From the NCBI RefSeq assembly GCF_015351595.1, contig NZ_JADKPT010000004.1:310001-374000 (forward strand): a stretch of DNA of 64,000 nucleotides. Reading direction: 5' to 3'. This DNA is from Flavobacterium sp. LC2016-12. GTDB lineage: Bacteria; Bacteroidota; Bacteroidia; Flavobacteriales; Flavobacteriaceae. The first letter of the stretch is position 1, and each line of letters opens with the position of its first letter. Shown here in pieces: positions 24,099 through 34,624 of the stretch. Made by a program: the position numbers and the translations under genes. The notes beneath the pieces were generated by a model. That model saw only the letters and a list, made by a program, of their open reading frames with translations. It did not search any database and was not told the DNA's origin.

Positions 24099-24935
24099 AT
24101 GAACAGACTTATCTCTATAGAACTTCAAAAAATCTGGAAAAACAAAGCCAGCCGTGTTCTTACCTTAACTTATTTTATTTTACTTTCTTTCATTGCTTTA
24201 ATCGCATCTATAAAATTTGACATTGGAGTTATAAAATTTCATCTAGCCGAAATGGGAATATTCAACTTCCCTTTTATTTGGCATTTTAATACCTATATCG
24301 CCGCTTGGCTGAAATTTTTCTTAGCAATTGTAATTGTTTCCATGATGGCAAATGAATATAGTTATGGTACCTTAAAACAAAACTTAATTGACGGATTAAG
24401 TAAAAAAGAATTCATCTTATCCAAATTCTTAACCGTTGTTGTTTTCGCTTTGTTTTCAACCATTTTTATTTTCGTTATGAGCTTAATTCTTGGATTAAGT
24501 TTCTCATCTTATACCGAATTCGGAATTGTTTTTAGTGATTTAGATTACCTTCTGGCTTTTTTTGTAAAACTTACCGGTTTCTTTTCTTTCTGTTTATTTC
24601 TGGGAATTTTAGTTAAACGTTCTGCTTTTGCCTTAGGTTTTTTATTGGTTTGGAGTATTTTTGAGGCCATAGCAAAAGGAGTTTTAGTCTTCAAAATCTT
24701 TCCCGAAAGCACTATAGGATATACTATAATGAAGTTTTTTCCATTAGAAGCAATGTCCAATTTAATTGTCGAACCTTTTACAAGATTATCTGTAATTAGA
24801 AACATTGGAACTCAAATGGGAGTTGACAATATCAAAGATTATGATGTACATTTTTCTTCCATTATAATTGTCGCAGTCTGGACATTTTTATTTGTTTACT
24901 TCTCTTACAAATTATTAAAAAATCGAGATTTATAG
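24099..24935 (+). CDS. ABC-2-type transporter permease
   Basis: A 278-residue membrane protein with six predicted hydrophobic segments: about 18-40, 64-84, 105-135, 148-168, 175-195 and 255-273. MANEYSYGTLKQNLIDGLSKKEFILSKF is the ABC-2 cytoplasmic motif. It forms the channel for the ATPase encoded 3 bases upstream. The T9SS surface gene begins 15 bases after its stop but has its own -7 box. Confidence 0.88.
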   Translation: MNRLISIELQKIWKNKASRVLTLTYFILLSFIALIASIKFDIGVIKFHLAEMGIFNFPFIWHFNTYIAAWLKFFLAIVIVSMMANEYSYGTLKQNLIDGLSKKEFILSKFLTVVVFALFSTIFIFVMSLILGLSFSSYTEFGIVFSDLDYLLAFFVKLTGFFSFCLFLGILVKRSAFALGFLLVWSIFEAIAKGVLVFKIFPESTIGYTIMKFFPLEAMSNLIVEPFTRLSVIRNIGTQMGVDNIKDYDVHFSSIIIVAVWTFLFVYFSYKLLKNRDL

Positions 24936-24950
24936 TATATTTGTTATACT
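24934..24950 (+). promoter_or_regulatory. -7 box within a palindrome before the first T9SS gene
   Basis: TATATTTG (24936-24943) fits TAnnTTTG and sits inside AGTATA-N5-TATACT (24934-24950), directly before the ATG at 24951. The box overlaps the permease stop region. The next two T9SS genes have a comparable inverted repeat at their promoters. Confidence 0.45.
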
Positions 24951-27299
24951 ATGAATAAGGCAAAAAGTTTTTTAATCGTTTTATTTTTATGCTGTCTGTC
25001 TGCAAAGATAAATGCACAGGTCATAACTATTGATGATCAAAGATCACCGCAACAACTTATTGAAAACACTTTAGTCAATAGCTCTTGTGCCTCCGCTTCA
25101 AATTTTTCTGGTAGCGGAGACACTTTTACCCAAGGAAAACAAAGTTTTGCTTATTTTAATAGCAACGGAAGCAATTTTCCTTTTAATGAAGGTATTGTTT
25201 TAGTAACATCAACAGCTCAAAGTGCAGTTGGGCCATTTACTAGTGATGCAAATGAAGGTGCTAGTGATAGTCCTCAGTGGGGTAACGACAGCGATCTTGA
25301 TGCGATACTCAGCATTAATTCTTTAAATACGACAGTTTTAGAGTTTGATTTTATCGCTTATACAAGTTTATTAAGTTTTAATTATGTTTTTGCTTCAAAT
25401 GAATATCAATATAATTATCCTTGCCAATACTCTGACGGATTTGCCTTTTTAATAAAAGAAGCAGGAACTACTGATCCGTATAAAAATTTAGCTGTAATAC
25501 CCAATACCAGTATACCCGTTTCTTCTATAAACATTCATCCAAAAATTGAACCTGGAACAAGACCCGGTGGTATTTCTTACACAGGCTGTGAAGCTTCAAA
25601 TGAAAGCTATTTTAATGGATTAAATACCAATACCAGCCCAATAAATTATGCGGGACAAACAGTTGTTATGACTGCTCAAAGCACTGTAGTTACTGGAAAA
25701 AAATACCATGTAAAATTGGTAATCGGCGATGCTGATTTTAGATATCAAAATTCAGCAATTTTCCTCGAAGCAGGTAGTTTTGCTTCAAAAATTGTTCTTG
25801 GAGAAGATCGTACAATGGCAGCCAACAATCCCGCTTGTTTTCAAGAAAAAATCCTTTTAGACAGCAAACTTTCTCCTGCAGACTATACGTTTAAATGGTA
25901 TAAAAAAGACAATCCTGCTACCATCCTAGGTACAAGTTCAACTTTTGAAGTTACAGAAACCGGAACCTACAAGGTTGAAGCAACTGTTATAAGTACAACA
26001 TGTATACTATCGGGTGAAATAAAGATTGATTATGCTCCGGAAATTCCTTCAACAAATACTTCTCTGGTACAATGTGATGATAATACAGATGGGATATCTA
26101 TTTTCAATTTAACCAAAGCCGATAATATTGTAAAAAATAATGATTCCGAAATTTTAAATAGCGGTTATTATGAATCAGCGGCCAATGCTGAAGCAAAAAC
26201 AAATCCTATTTCAACTCCTGATAAATATCAAAATAAATCGCTCAATCAAGTTGTTTATGCAAGGTTAGAAAATAAATACGGCTGCTATAAAATTGCAGAA
26301 GTTACATTACAAATTTCCAACAATACTATAGCAAATCAAAACCCAATAGAAACCTGTGATGCAGATGGAATTCAGGATGGTTTTTATCAATTTGATTTGA
26401 ACGAAGCAACTTCGCAAATCCTATTCGGGCTACCAAACGGACTAACTGTACAATATTACCTAGCTCCCTATGATGCTGTAACAGAAACCAATGAAGTTCC
26501 AACTATCTTTAAAAATACCACTGCTTTTTCCCAGACCATTTATGCGAGAGTTGTAAATGGGCCAGAATGTTATGATATTACACCTATAACACTTGTTGTA
26601 AATACTTTTGATCCGCCTAATTTTGATGACGATTCAGTAATTTTATGTAAAAATGGCAATATAACACTAACTGTCGATCCGGGTTTTAATAGCTATTCAT
26701 GGAACACTGACCCCACAAATACAACTAATTCATTAGTTATTTATAATGCTGGCGATTATTCGGTTACCGTTAAAGATTCTAATGGTTGTGAAAAGACTAA
26801 AACTTTCAAAGTTATTTTATCAGAACCTGCAATAATAACAGGAGCGGTAGTTAAGGATTTTTCAGCTAATGACAATTCGGTTATACTTGAGTATACCGGA
26901 GCTAGAAATTATGAATTCTCAATAGATGGCCTGGACTTTCAGGAAGGCCCAATGTTCAACAATGTAAAACCAGGTATCTACAATGCAATTGCAAGAGATA
27001 AAAATGGTTGCGGACCATCTAATACTTTTCAGGTAATTGTTTTAGACTATCCAAGATACTTTACACCAAACGGAGATACTTATCATGATTTATGGGCAAT
27101 TGAAAATTCTAATCTGCTTCCTGATTATAAAATTTTTATTTTTGATCGTTACGGTAAATTATTGAAACAAATGAACAAAAGCAGCACTGGTTGGAACGGA
27201 CAATTTAATGGTCAGGAACTACCTTCAGATGATTATTGGTTTACTTTAACTTTTGATAACGGCAAAAATGTCAAAGGTCATTTTAGTTTAAAAAGGTAA
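24951..27299 (+). CDS. T9SS-secreted surface protein with choice-of-anchor L and type B sorting domain
   Basis: A 782-residue exported protein. A signal peptide ends at KINAQ. A choice-of-anchor L-type domain (about 40-275) includes TAQSAVGPFTSDANEGASDSPQWGNDSDLD and FNYVFASNEYQYNYPCQYSDGFAFLIKE. Cysteine-containing beta repeats follow, and the last about 90 residues are the gliding-motility-associated/T9SS type B sorting domain (YFTPNGDTYHDLW; IFDRYGKLLKQ; GWNGQFNGQELPSDDYWFTL; GHFSLKR). It should be moved through the outer membrane by the type IX system and displayed as an adhesin or structural protein. Two further T9SS genes follow. Confidence 0.9.
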   Translation: MNKAKSFLIVLFLCCLSAKINAQVITIDDQRSPQQLIENTLVNSSCASASNFSGSGDTFTQGKQSFAYFNSNGSNFPFNEGIVLVTSTAQSAVGPFTSDANEGASDSPQWGNDSDLDAILSINSLNTTVLEFDFIAYTSLLSFNYVFASNEYQYNYPCQYSDGFAFLIKEAGTTDPYKNLAVIPNTSIPVSSINIHPKIEPGTRPGGISYTGCEASNESYFNGLNTNTSPINYAGQTVVMTAQSTVVTGKKYHVKLVIGDADFRYQNSAIFLEAGSFASKIVLGEDRTMAANNPACFQEKILLDSKLSPADYTFKWYKKDNPATILGTSSTFEVTETGTYKVEATVISTTCILSGEIKIDYAPEIPSTNTSLVQCDDNTDGISIFNLTKADNIVKNNDSEILNSGYYESAANAEAKTNPISTPDKYQNKSLNQVVYARLENKYGCYKIAEVTLQISNNTIANQNPIETCDADGIQDGFYQFDLNEATSQILFGLPNGLTVQYYLAPYDAVTETNEVPTIFKNTTAFSQTIYARVVNGPECYDITPITLVVNTFDPPNFDDDSVILCKNGNITLTVDPGFNSYSWNTDPTNTTNSLVIYNAGDYSVTVKDSNGCEKTKTFKVILSEPAIITGAVVKDFSANDNSVILEYTGARNYEFSIDGLDFQEGPMFNNVKPGIYNAIARDKNGCGPSNTFQVIVLDYPRYFTPNGDTYHDLWAIENSNLLPDYKIFIFDRYGKLLKQMNKSSTGWNGQFNGQELPSDDYWFTLTFDNGKNVKGHFSLKR

Positions 27300-27422
27300 A
27301 ACCAAAAAGTTATTAATACCAAGATTTTAATAACAAAATCAATAAATAACCTTTTTTTTAACACAATAATTACAAAAATTCAACATAAAGCTCAAAACAC
27401 TCAACAAACAGCAGTGCTAAAA

Positions 27423-27454
27423 AATAAGATAACATCCACATTATCTTATTTTTG
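27423..27454 (+). promoter_or_regulatory. Promoter with inverted repeat before the second T9SS gene
   Basis: AATAAGATAA (27423-27432) and TTATCTTATT (27441-27450) are perfect inverted copies. The right arm merges into the -7 box TATTTTTG (27447-27454), 17 bases before the ATG. It may be an operator or an RNA hairpin. Confidence 0.5.
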
Positions 27455-27471
27455 CATCTTATTTTTATAAG

Positions 27472-29940
27472 ATGAATCTACTTAAAATTTCTTTGCTTTT
27501 ATTTTTCTTTTCAAACCTGTTTTATGCGCAAAATGATTGTCACGACATGATAACGGTTTGCGGGAATAGCAATTTATCTGATCTGACAGCTGAAGGAACT
27601 GGCTTAATTGAGGATTTCAGTAATATTAGTCGTTGTAAAATTGGAGAATATAATAGTCTTTGGTTAAAAATCGATGTAAAAAAGGGTGGAACATTAGGAT
27701 TTATATTAACTCCTGAAAACAAAGATCTCGATGTTGATTTTGATTTTTTTGTATTTGGTCCTAATGTATCATGCGATAATTTAAAGACTCCAATACGATA
27801 CTCTTATACAAGTCCAGTGGCTGCAAATCTTCCTGATAATACTACAGGAATGAATGGTTCAGCAATTGAAAGTTTTGACGGAATTGGTACAAGAGATGAT
27901 TGTAAAGATTTAGGATATAGCGGAAATGGTTTTGTCAGATGGTTATATACAAACGATAACGAAAGCTATTTTATTGTCATTTCTCGATTTTCAGGTACCG
28001 CAAAATTCTCAATGAAATGGATTGGAACAGCACTATTATTTGAACCACCAGCTTTTAAAACTCCGGAGCCTGGCACCACGTTCGATCTCGAAAAATGCGA
28101 TACTGATACTGTCGATGATGACTCCACTGTATTTGATTTAACTCCAAACATTAAAGCTGCTGTTGATAACCTGCAAGATATAGAGGTTACATTTCACACA
28201 ACTGCCAATGATGTAATAACAGGCGAGAATGCCATTCAAAATCCCGGCGCATTTGCAAACACATCAATTAGTCAGCAAATTTACATGAGACTAAAAAATA
28301 CATTAACAAAGTGTTTTTCAACAACAGAATTCACAATAAAGGTCACTAAAAACAAACTTCAGTTTCCTATTACTTCAGTTAATAACTGTGATGACTCGAG
28401 CGATGGAAGCAGTACAAATGGAAAAGCTGTCTTCTATTTCAAAAATATTACAGAAACACTTTTCCCAAATGCAGAGAAAGATGGTTTAGTTATTAAATAT
28501 TACGCAGCTCTAAACGATGCCAATACAAATTCAAATGAGCTCGTAAACTCCTTTTACAATACAACTCCAAATCAGCAATATATTTACGCTAAAGCTTATA
28601 CCCATAAATACTGTACAACGATACAAAAAATATCATTAATAGTACATATGCTCCCCCCTATAACACATGCTACATTAATTCAATGTGATTCAAGCAAAAA
28701 TCAAACGGGACTAGTGTTATATAATTTAGATCAGGCCAATGCTGAATTGACTAATAATGATTCAAGATTATCAACACAGTTTTTTCTTAGTAATTTTGAT
28801 GCTAAAAATAACCAAAATCCTCTTGAAGTAGCTTTTCATAATACTATAAATCCACAAACCCTTTTTGTCAAAATAACCAATTTAGAAACTAAATGCTGGA
28901 GTATTGGTACTGTAACATTAAAAACAAATCCAATTACGCTGCCAGAATATTTTATTGATCCAGTCTGTGATGATGACGGCCTCGAAGATGGAATTCATGT
29001 ATTTGATTTAACCAAGGCGAATATTCCGTATAACACAACACAAAATATAAAATATTATTCTAATGAAAACAATGCTTTATTAGAACAAAATAAGATTACA
29101 GATCCTGCTTCCTACCAAAATGAAACACCCTACAATCAATTTGTTTTTGCACGGGTTGAAGAACAAAATAGCTGTTTTGGAATTAGTAAAATAAAATTAG
29201 AGGTTAATCAATTACCAAACATACAAACGCATACAAGTACTAATGTATGCGAAAACAACACTTTGTATCAAGTGCATTTAGATGCTGGATTAATCAATAA
29301 TTCAATAACCAATTTTTTCTATAAATGGACAAAAGACGGAACAACAATCCCGAATGAAATAACTTCTGTTTTAAATGTCAACAAAACGGGAATCTATACC
29401 GTCATAGTAACTAATAAAACAAATTGTTCCAAAACGAGAATTATAGAGGTTTTTGAATCGAACACAGCAACTATTGAAGACATAGAAATTCTCGATTTAT
29501 CAGACGAAAATAAAATCACAGTAAATGTATCTGGAAAAGGTGATTATGAATTTAGTTTGAATTTACCCGATGGTCCTTTTCAAGAATCTAACATTTTCAA
29601 TAATGTGGAGCCTGGAATATATGAAGTGTACGTAAACGACAGGAAAAACTGCGGTACTGTACATAAAACTACTGCAGTAATTGGAGCTCCAAAATATTTC
29701 ACCCCAAATGATGATGGTTATCACGACTACTGGAATATCGAAGGACTAAATGACAACAGTAAAAATGCCATTATATTAATTTATGATCGATATGGGAAAT
29801 TATTAAAACAAATCCAACCTTCAAGTTTAGGATGGGACGGAACATTTACTGGCAACCCTCTTCCTGCCGATGATTACTGGTACACTTTAAAACTAGAAGA
29901 TAATCGAGAAGCAAAAGGCCATTTTAGTTTAAAAAGGTAA
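27472..29940 (+). CDS. T9SS type B surface protein (duplicate A)
   Basis: An 822-residue exported protein: signal peptide ending FYAQ, then an N-terminal domain with the NDCHDMITVCGNSNL start common in flavobacterial T9SS proteins (to about residue 190), three or four repeat domains of about 90 residues each carrying CDD/VFDLT-style motifs and IYARV-like strands, an immunoglobulin-like region, and the type B C-terminal domain (YFTPNDDGYHDYWNIEG; LIYDRYGKLLKQ; ADDYWYTLKLEDNREAKGHFSLKR). It is a tandem paralogue of the next gene, with the upstream region duplicated too. Confidence 0.9.
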   Translation: MNLLKISLLLFFFSNLFYAQNDCHDMITVCGNSNLSDLTAEGTGLIEDFSNISRCKIGEYNSLWLKIDVKKGGTLGFILTPENKDLDVDFDFFVFGPNVSCDNLKTPIRYSYTSPVAANLPDNTTGMNGSAIESFDGIGTRDDCKDLGYSGNGFVRWLYTNDNESYFIVISRFSGTAKFSMKWIGTALLFEPPAFKTPEPGTTFDLEKCDTDTVDDDSTVFDLTPNIKAAVDNLQDIEVTFHTTANDVITGENAIQNPGAFANTSISQQIYMRLKNTLTKCFSTTEFTIKVTKNKLQFPITSVNNCDDSSDGSSTNGKAVFYFKNITETLFPNAEKDGLVIKYYAALNDANTNSNELVNSFYNTTPNQQYIYAKAYTHKYCTTIQKISLIVHMLPPITHATLIQCDSSKNQTGLVLYNLDQANAELTNNDSRLSTQFFLSNFDAKNNQNPLEVAFHNTINPQTLFVKITNLETKCWSIGTVTLKTNPITLPEYFIDPVCDDDGLEDGIHVFDLTKANIPYNTTQNIKYYSNENNALLEQNKITDPASYQNETPYNQFVFARVEEQNSCFGISKIKLEVNQLPNIQTHTSTNVCENNTLYQVHLDAGLINNSITNFFYKWTKDGTTIPNEITSVLNVNKTGIYTVIVTNKTNCSKTRIIEVFESNTATIEDIEILDLSDENKITVNVSGKGDYEFSLNLPDGPFQESNIFNNVEPGIYEVYVNDRKNCGTVHKTTAVIGAPKYFTPNDDGYHDYWNIEGLNDNSKNAIILIYDRYGKLLKQIQPSSLGWDGTFTGNPLPADDYWYTLKLEDNREAKGHFSLKR

Positions 29941-30065
29941 AGCCAAAAATTTATCAAGAACAATATTTTAAGAATAAAATTAAAAGATAATATTCTTTTT
30001 AACACAATAATCAAAAAAAAATTCAACATAAAGCTCAAAACTCTCAACAAACAACAGAGCCAAGG

Positions 30066-30098
30066 AATAAGATAACAGCTGTATTATCTTATTTTTAC
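30066..30098 (+). promoter_or_regulatory. Duplicated promoter region before the third T9SS gene
   Basis: The same inverted repeat AATAAGATAA (30066-30075) / TTATCTTATT (30084-30093) recurs, but the -7 box reads TATTTTTA (last base A, not G), suggesting a weaker promoter after duplication. Confidence 0.45.
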
Positions 30099-30114
30099 AT
30101 CATATTTTTATAAG

Positions 30115-32559
30115 ATGAATCTAGTTAAAATTTATTTGTTTTTATTTCTCTTTTCAAATGTCATCTATGCACAAAATGATTGCAGTGATGCAATTGTCGT
30201 TTGTGGAAATTCAGGATTTCAAGGCTTAAAAGCACTAGGCCAGGGAAAAATAATTGAATATTCTAGTTTAAATAGCTGCGTTCTAGTCGAATCTAATAGT
30301 ATATGGCTCAGGCTCTCGATTAAAACTGCGGGAACATTAGGTTTTATTTTAAAGCCTGAAAGTCCCGATTTAAATGAAGATTTTGACTTTATCATCTTTG
30401 GTCCAAATGCAACATGTAATTCGCTTGGTCAAGCATTAAGATGTTCATCTACAAATCCGAAAGAGGCAAATCTCAACCACAACTACACAGGAATGACCAA
30501 TGCAGAAAGTGATACTACTGAAGGTCCAGGCAGCGATGGAAATAGCTATGTAAAATGGATAAATGTTACTCCTGGAGAATCTTATTTTTTAGTTGTCGAC
30601 AGGCCAATTGGAAGCAGTAATTTTTCTTTACAATGGTTAGGAAGTGCTACCTTCAATAGTCCCCCTACTTTGAATATTCCAAATATTACAGCTTTAAATA
30701 TGGAAAAAGCAGATAAAATTGGAACAGCAAATCAATCACTACCATTTGATTTAACGAAAAACAACCAAACAATAATTGACGGACAAACTGATGTCGCAGT
30801 AACTTATCACACTTCATCAACTGATGCAATAATAAATTCAAATCCGATTACTGATCCTTCACAATATAAAAATATTGAAAATCCGCAAACAATTTACGCA
30901 CGAATTACAAATACACTTACCCAGTGTTATAACTGGAGCTCCTTTACAATTAAAGTCAGTGATAAAATTATTTTTACAGAAACACAATATGAAACTTGTG
31001 ATGATAATGATACAAATACTACCGACGGAAAAACAAAAATTAATTTAAGCGATATTACTGCGAGCATTTTAGCCAATCAAGACACATCTAACTTAACAAT
31101 CAATTATTATTTAAGTGAAAATGATGCGAAAACAAATAGTAATCCAATTTTAAATTCTTTCACCAATAGTATTTCTTTTAAACAATCCATTTTTGCAAAA
31201 GCTTCCACCGAGAAATCAAGTACAACTATACAAGAAATTAAAATAATCGTTAATAGTCTCCCGAAATCACTAAACAGTACATTAGTTCAATGTGAAATCG
31301 GAATAAACCCTGATGGCTTATGTGACTTCAATTTAAACGAAGCAACTCCGATATTTAATAATAACAACTCAGATATCACAACAACCTATCATATTACCAA
31401 AGAAGATGCCCTAGAAAACATAAACCCTGTCAACACAACATATACTAACACTAGCAATCCTCAAACACTATTTGTTCGAAATTCAAACAATAAGACCAGA
31501 TGTTCAACGATTAATTCTCTTACTCTAAAAGTAAATGCTATTTCTGAAACATTATATGCTTTAGATCCTGTTTGCGATGACGATGGTGACGAAGATGGAT
31601 TTTATGTCTTTGATTTGAATAATGCGAGTATTCCTTTTTCCAACACACAAAACATAAAATACTATGCAAATGAAAATCATGCTTTATTAGAACAAAATCC
31701 TATTCAAAATTTTACTTCCTATAAAAATGAAACTCCTTACAATCAATTTGTCTACGCTAGAATTGAAGAAGGAAATGATTGTTACGGTATCAGCAAAATC
31801 AAACTCGAAGTAAATAAACTTCCACATCTTAAAACAAATACAATTTCTAATGTTTGCGAAAATAATAAGGCATATTTCACAACTTTAGACGCAGGAATAC
31901 TTGACTATGCAGCAATAGACAATTTTACATTTACCTGGACTAAAGATAATTTTGAAATCCCCAATGAAAAGTCTTCAAAATTAAATATAAATGAAACTGG
32001 AATATATAAAGTATCTGTAAAAAATAATTCTAATTGCATAAAAACACGAACAATAGAAGTTACCGCTTCGGATATAGCAACAATTACCAGTATTGATATT
32101 ATTGATTTATTAGTAGACAATTCGAATAAAATCACAGTAAATGTAACAGGAAAAGGAGATTATGAATTTAGTCTAAATATGCCCAACGGGCCATTTCAGA
32201 AATCTAATGTATTTGAAAACGTCATTTCTGGCATTCATGAAATCTACATTAATGACAAGAAAAATTGTGGTTTAATAAACAAAACCGTTGCTGTAATTGG
32301 AGCACCAAATTACTTTACACCAAATAACGATGGTTATCATGATTATTGGAATATAACTGGACTGAATACAAGTGCTAACAAAAAATCTCTTATATATATC
32401 TATGATAGGTACGGGAAATTACTAAAACAAATTTACCCCTCAGATTTAGGTTGGGACGGCACCTTTACTGGAAACCCAATGCCTGCAGATGATTATTGGT
32501 ATAGTTTAAAACTTGAAGATGGACGAGAAACAAAAGGGCATTTTAGTTTAAAAAGATAA
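30115..32559 (+). CDS. T9SS type B surface protein (duplicate B)
   Basis: An 814-residue paralogue of the preceding gene with the same order: signal peptide (MNLVKIYLFLFLFSNVIYAQ), NDCSDAIVVCGNSG start, glycan- or protein-binding-like N-terminal domain, cysteine and CDD repeat domains, and a type B sorting domain (YFTPNNDGYHDYWNITG; IYDRYGKLLKQ; ADDYWYSLKLEDGRETKGHFSLKR). The C-terminal third is nearly identical in pattern to duplicate A while the N-terminal half is clearly diverged, as expected for antigenically or functionally diversifying surface proteins. Confidence 0.9.
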   Translation: MNLVKIYLFLFLFSNVIYAQNDCSDAIVVCGNSGFQGLKALGQGKIIEYSSLNSCVLVESNSIWLRLSIKTAGTLGFILKPESPDLNEDFDFIIFGPNATCNSLGQALRCSSTNPKEANLNHNYTGMTNAESDTTEGPGSDGNSYVKWINVTPGESYFLVVDRPIGSSNFSLQWLGSATFNSPPTLNIPNITALNMEKADKIGTANQSLPFDLTKNNQTIIDGQTDVAVTYHTSSTDAIINSNPITDPSQYKNIENPQTIYARITNTLTQCYNWSSFTIKVSDKIIFTETQYETCDDNDTNTTDGKTKINLSDITASILANQDTSNLTINYYLSENDAKTNSNPILNSFTNSISFKQSIFAKASTEKSSTTIQEIKIIVNSLPKSLNSTLVQCEIGINPDGLCDFNLNEATPIFNNNNSDITTTYHITKEDALENINPVNTTYTNTSNPQTLFVRNSNNKTRCSTINSLTLKVNAISETLYALDPVCDDDGDEDGFYVFDLNNASIPFSNTQNIKYYANENHALLEQNPIQNFTSYKNETPYNQFVYARIEEGNDCYGISKIKLEVNKLPHLKTNTISNVCENNKAYFTTLDAGILDYAAIDNFTFTWTKDNFEIPNEKSSKLNINETGIYKVSVKNNSNCIKTRTIEVTASDIATITSIDIIDLLVDNSNKITVNVTGKGDYEFSLNMPNGPFQKSNVFENVISGIHEIYINDKKNCGLINKTVAVIGAPNYFTPNNDGYHDYWNITGLNTSANKKSLIYIYDRYGKLLKQIYPSDLGWDGTFTGNPMPADDYWYSLKLEDGRETKGHFSLKR

Positions 32560-32609
32560 AACTGAAATAAACACCAAATTTAAAAATCTAATATTCTCAA
32601 AGAAAAAAA

Positions 32610-32640
32610 AATCCCAAACTCCATAAGGAATTTGGGATTT
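32610..32640. terminator. Bidirectional terminator
   Basis: AATCCCAAA (32610-32618) pairs with TTTGGGATT (32631-32639). An A-run precedes and a T-run follows, so it can stop both the T9SS gene and typA. Confidence 0.85.
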
Positions 32641-32660
32641 TATATTGAAATTTAAAAATA

Positions 32661-34457
32661 TTAGATTTTAAATCTTTTTCTATCAGTTTCAGTCAAATAA
32701 ATTTTTCTTAAACGGATAGATTTAGGAGTAACCTCTACATATTCATCTTTTTGAATGTACTCTAAAGCTTCTTCAAGAGAGAAAATAATTGGAGGAATAA
32801 TTCTAGCTTTTTCATCGTTTCCAGAAGAACGTACGTTTGATTGTTTTTTCTCTTTAGTTACGTTCACACACATATCATCACCACGAGAGTTTTCTCCAAT
32901 TACCTGACCTTCGTAGATTTCAGCATTTGGTTCAACAAAAAACTTACCACGATCTTGTAATTTATCGATAGAATAAGGAATAGCTTTTCCTTTTTCCATA
33001 GAAATCAATGAACCTTTGTTACGTCCGGCAATTTCTCCTTTGTAAGGCTCATATCCTATAAAACGGTGCGCCATAATAGCCTCACCAGCTGTTGCAGTAA
33101 GTAATTGATTACGCAATCCAATAATTCCACGTGATGGAATATTAAATTTCACAATCATACGATCACCTTTAGTTTCCATAGAAAGCATTTCTCCTTTACG
33201 AATTGTAACGAATTCAACTGCTCTTCCTGAAAGTGATTCTGGTAAATCAATTGTTAACTCTTCAATTGGCTCACATTTTTTACCATCAATTTCTTTGATA
33301 ATAACTTGTGGCTGACCAATTTGCAACTCATACCCTTCTCTTCTCATTGTTTCAATAAGAACAGATAAGTGAAGTACACCACGACCAAAAACCATAAATT
33401 TATCAGCAGAATCAGTTTCACCTAACTTCATAGCTAAGTTTTTCTCTAATTCTTTTGTCAAACGCTCTCTAATATGACGAGAAGTTACAAATTTACCCTC
33501 TTTACCAAAGAAAGGAGAGTCATTAATTGTAAACAACATACTCATAGTAGGCTCGTCGATATCAATCGTTTTTAGACCTTCTGGATTTTCAAAATCAGCG
33601 ATAGTATCACCAATTTCAAAACCTTCAACTCCAATGATTGCACAAATATCTCCAGCAATAACCTGTTGTACTTTTTTACGACCAAGTCCTTCAAAAGTAT
33701 GAAGTTCTTTGATACGAGATTTAGATATAGTACCATCTCTTTTAACTAATGAGATTGGCATACCTTCGTTAAGAATTCCTCTTTCTAAACGACCAATAGC
33801 AATACGCCCTGTAAAAGCTGAGAAATCTAAAGAAGTAATTAACATTTGTGGTGTTCCTTCAGAAACTTTAGGAGCAGGTACATTTTCAACAACCATATCC
33901 AATAATGCTTCAACATTATCAGTTACGTTTTCCCAATGATCAGACATCCAGTTGTTTTTAGCAGAACCATAAACTGTTGGAAAATCCAACTGCCATTCTT
34001 CAGCACCTAATTCAAACATTAAGTCAAAAACTTTTTCGTGAACTTCTTCAGGAGTACAGTTTTCTTTATCTACTTTATTGATAACTACACATGGCTTAAG
34101 ACCTAAGTCAATAGCTTTTTGTAATACGAAACGAGTTTGTGGCATTGGACCTTCAAAAGCATCCACTAGCAAACATACACCATCGGCCATGTTCAATACA
34201 CGTTCTACTTCACCTCCAAAATCCGCGTGGCCTGGAGTGTCAATAATATTGATTTTTGTTCCTTTATATTGAACTGATACGTTTTTAGAAGTAATAGTAA
34301 TACCTCTCTCACGCTCTAAATCGTTATTATCAAGAATTAAATCACCTGTGTTTTCGTTGTCACGAAATAATTGACAGTGATACATAATTTTATCAACCAA
34401 AGTGGTTTTACCGTGATCGACGTGGGCAATAATTGCAATGTTTCTAATAGATTCCAT
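32661..34457 (-). CDS. typA: Translational GTPase TypA/BipA
   Basis: A 598-residue ribosome-associated GTPase. G1 [10 protein letters not shown], the switch region [13 protein letters not shown]3 [21 protein letters not shown] and G4 INKVDKEN are followed by EF-G-like domains and the BipA-specific C-terminal domain ([56 protein letters not shown]). Full length for the family. It assists ribosome assembly and stress adaptation. Transcribed alone. Confidence 0.97.
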   Translation of the reverse strand: MESIRNIAIIAHVDHGKTTLVDKIMYHCQLFRDNENTGDLILDNNDLERERGITITSKNVSVQYKGTKINIIDTPGHADFGGEVERVLNMADGVCLLVDAFEGPMPQTRFVLQKAIDLGLKPCVVINKVDKENCTPEEVHEKVFDLMFELGAEEWQLDFPTVYGSAKNNWMSDHWENVTDNVEALLDMVVENVPAPKVSEGTPQMLITSLDFSAFTGRIAIGRLERGILNEGMPISLVKRDGTISKSRIKELHTFEGLGRKKVQQVIAGDICAIIGVEGFEIGDTIADFENPEGLKTIDIDEPTMSMLFTINDSPFFGKEGKFVTSRHIRERLTKELEKNLAMKLGETDSADKFMVFGRGVLHLSVLIETMRREGYELQIGQPQVIIKEIDGKKCEPIEELTIDLPESLSGRAVEFVTIRKGEMLSMETKGDRMIVKFNIPSRGIIGLRNQLLTATAGEAIMAHRFIGYEPYKGEIAGRNKGSLISMEKGKAIPYSIDKLQDRGKFFVEPNAEIYEGQVIGENSRGDDMCVNVTKEKKQSNVRSSGNDEKARIIPPIIFSLEEALEYIQKDEYVEVTPKSIRLRKIYLTETDRKRFKI

Positions 34458-34476
34458 CTGAGATTTTTAATGGGTG

Positions 34477-34484
34477 CAAAGGTA
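34477..34484 (-). promoter_or_regulatory. -7 box of typA
   Basis: The complement reads TACCTTTG, fitting TAnnTTTG, 19 bases before the typA ATG. Confidence 0.55.
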
Positions 34485-34612
34485 CACTTTATTTTGATAT
34501 AAAAAACGTTTCTTTGATAGTTTGCGTATATCCAAGTAATTAGTTCAATAATCAATTTGAATTTAACTGTCAAATTGACATTCAATAATTGCTGAATTAT
34601 CGTTAATTTAAC

Positions 34613-34620
34613 TATATTTG
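34613..34620 (+). promoter_or_regulatory. -7 box immediately before the PAS histidine kinase start
   Basis: TATATTTG fits TAnnTTTG but ends only 4 bases before the ATG at 34625, so the transcript would be leaderless or the start would lie downstream. Confidence 0.45.
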
Positions 34621-34624
34621 AGTA

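Noticed and set aside
23184..24935. Gliding-motility GldA/GldF-type transporter
   Set aside because: The ATPase N-terminus and linker resemble BcrA-like exporters, and no other gld gene is near, so I did not assign gld symbols.
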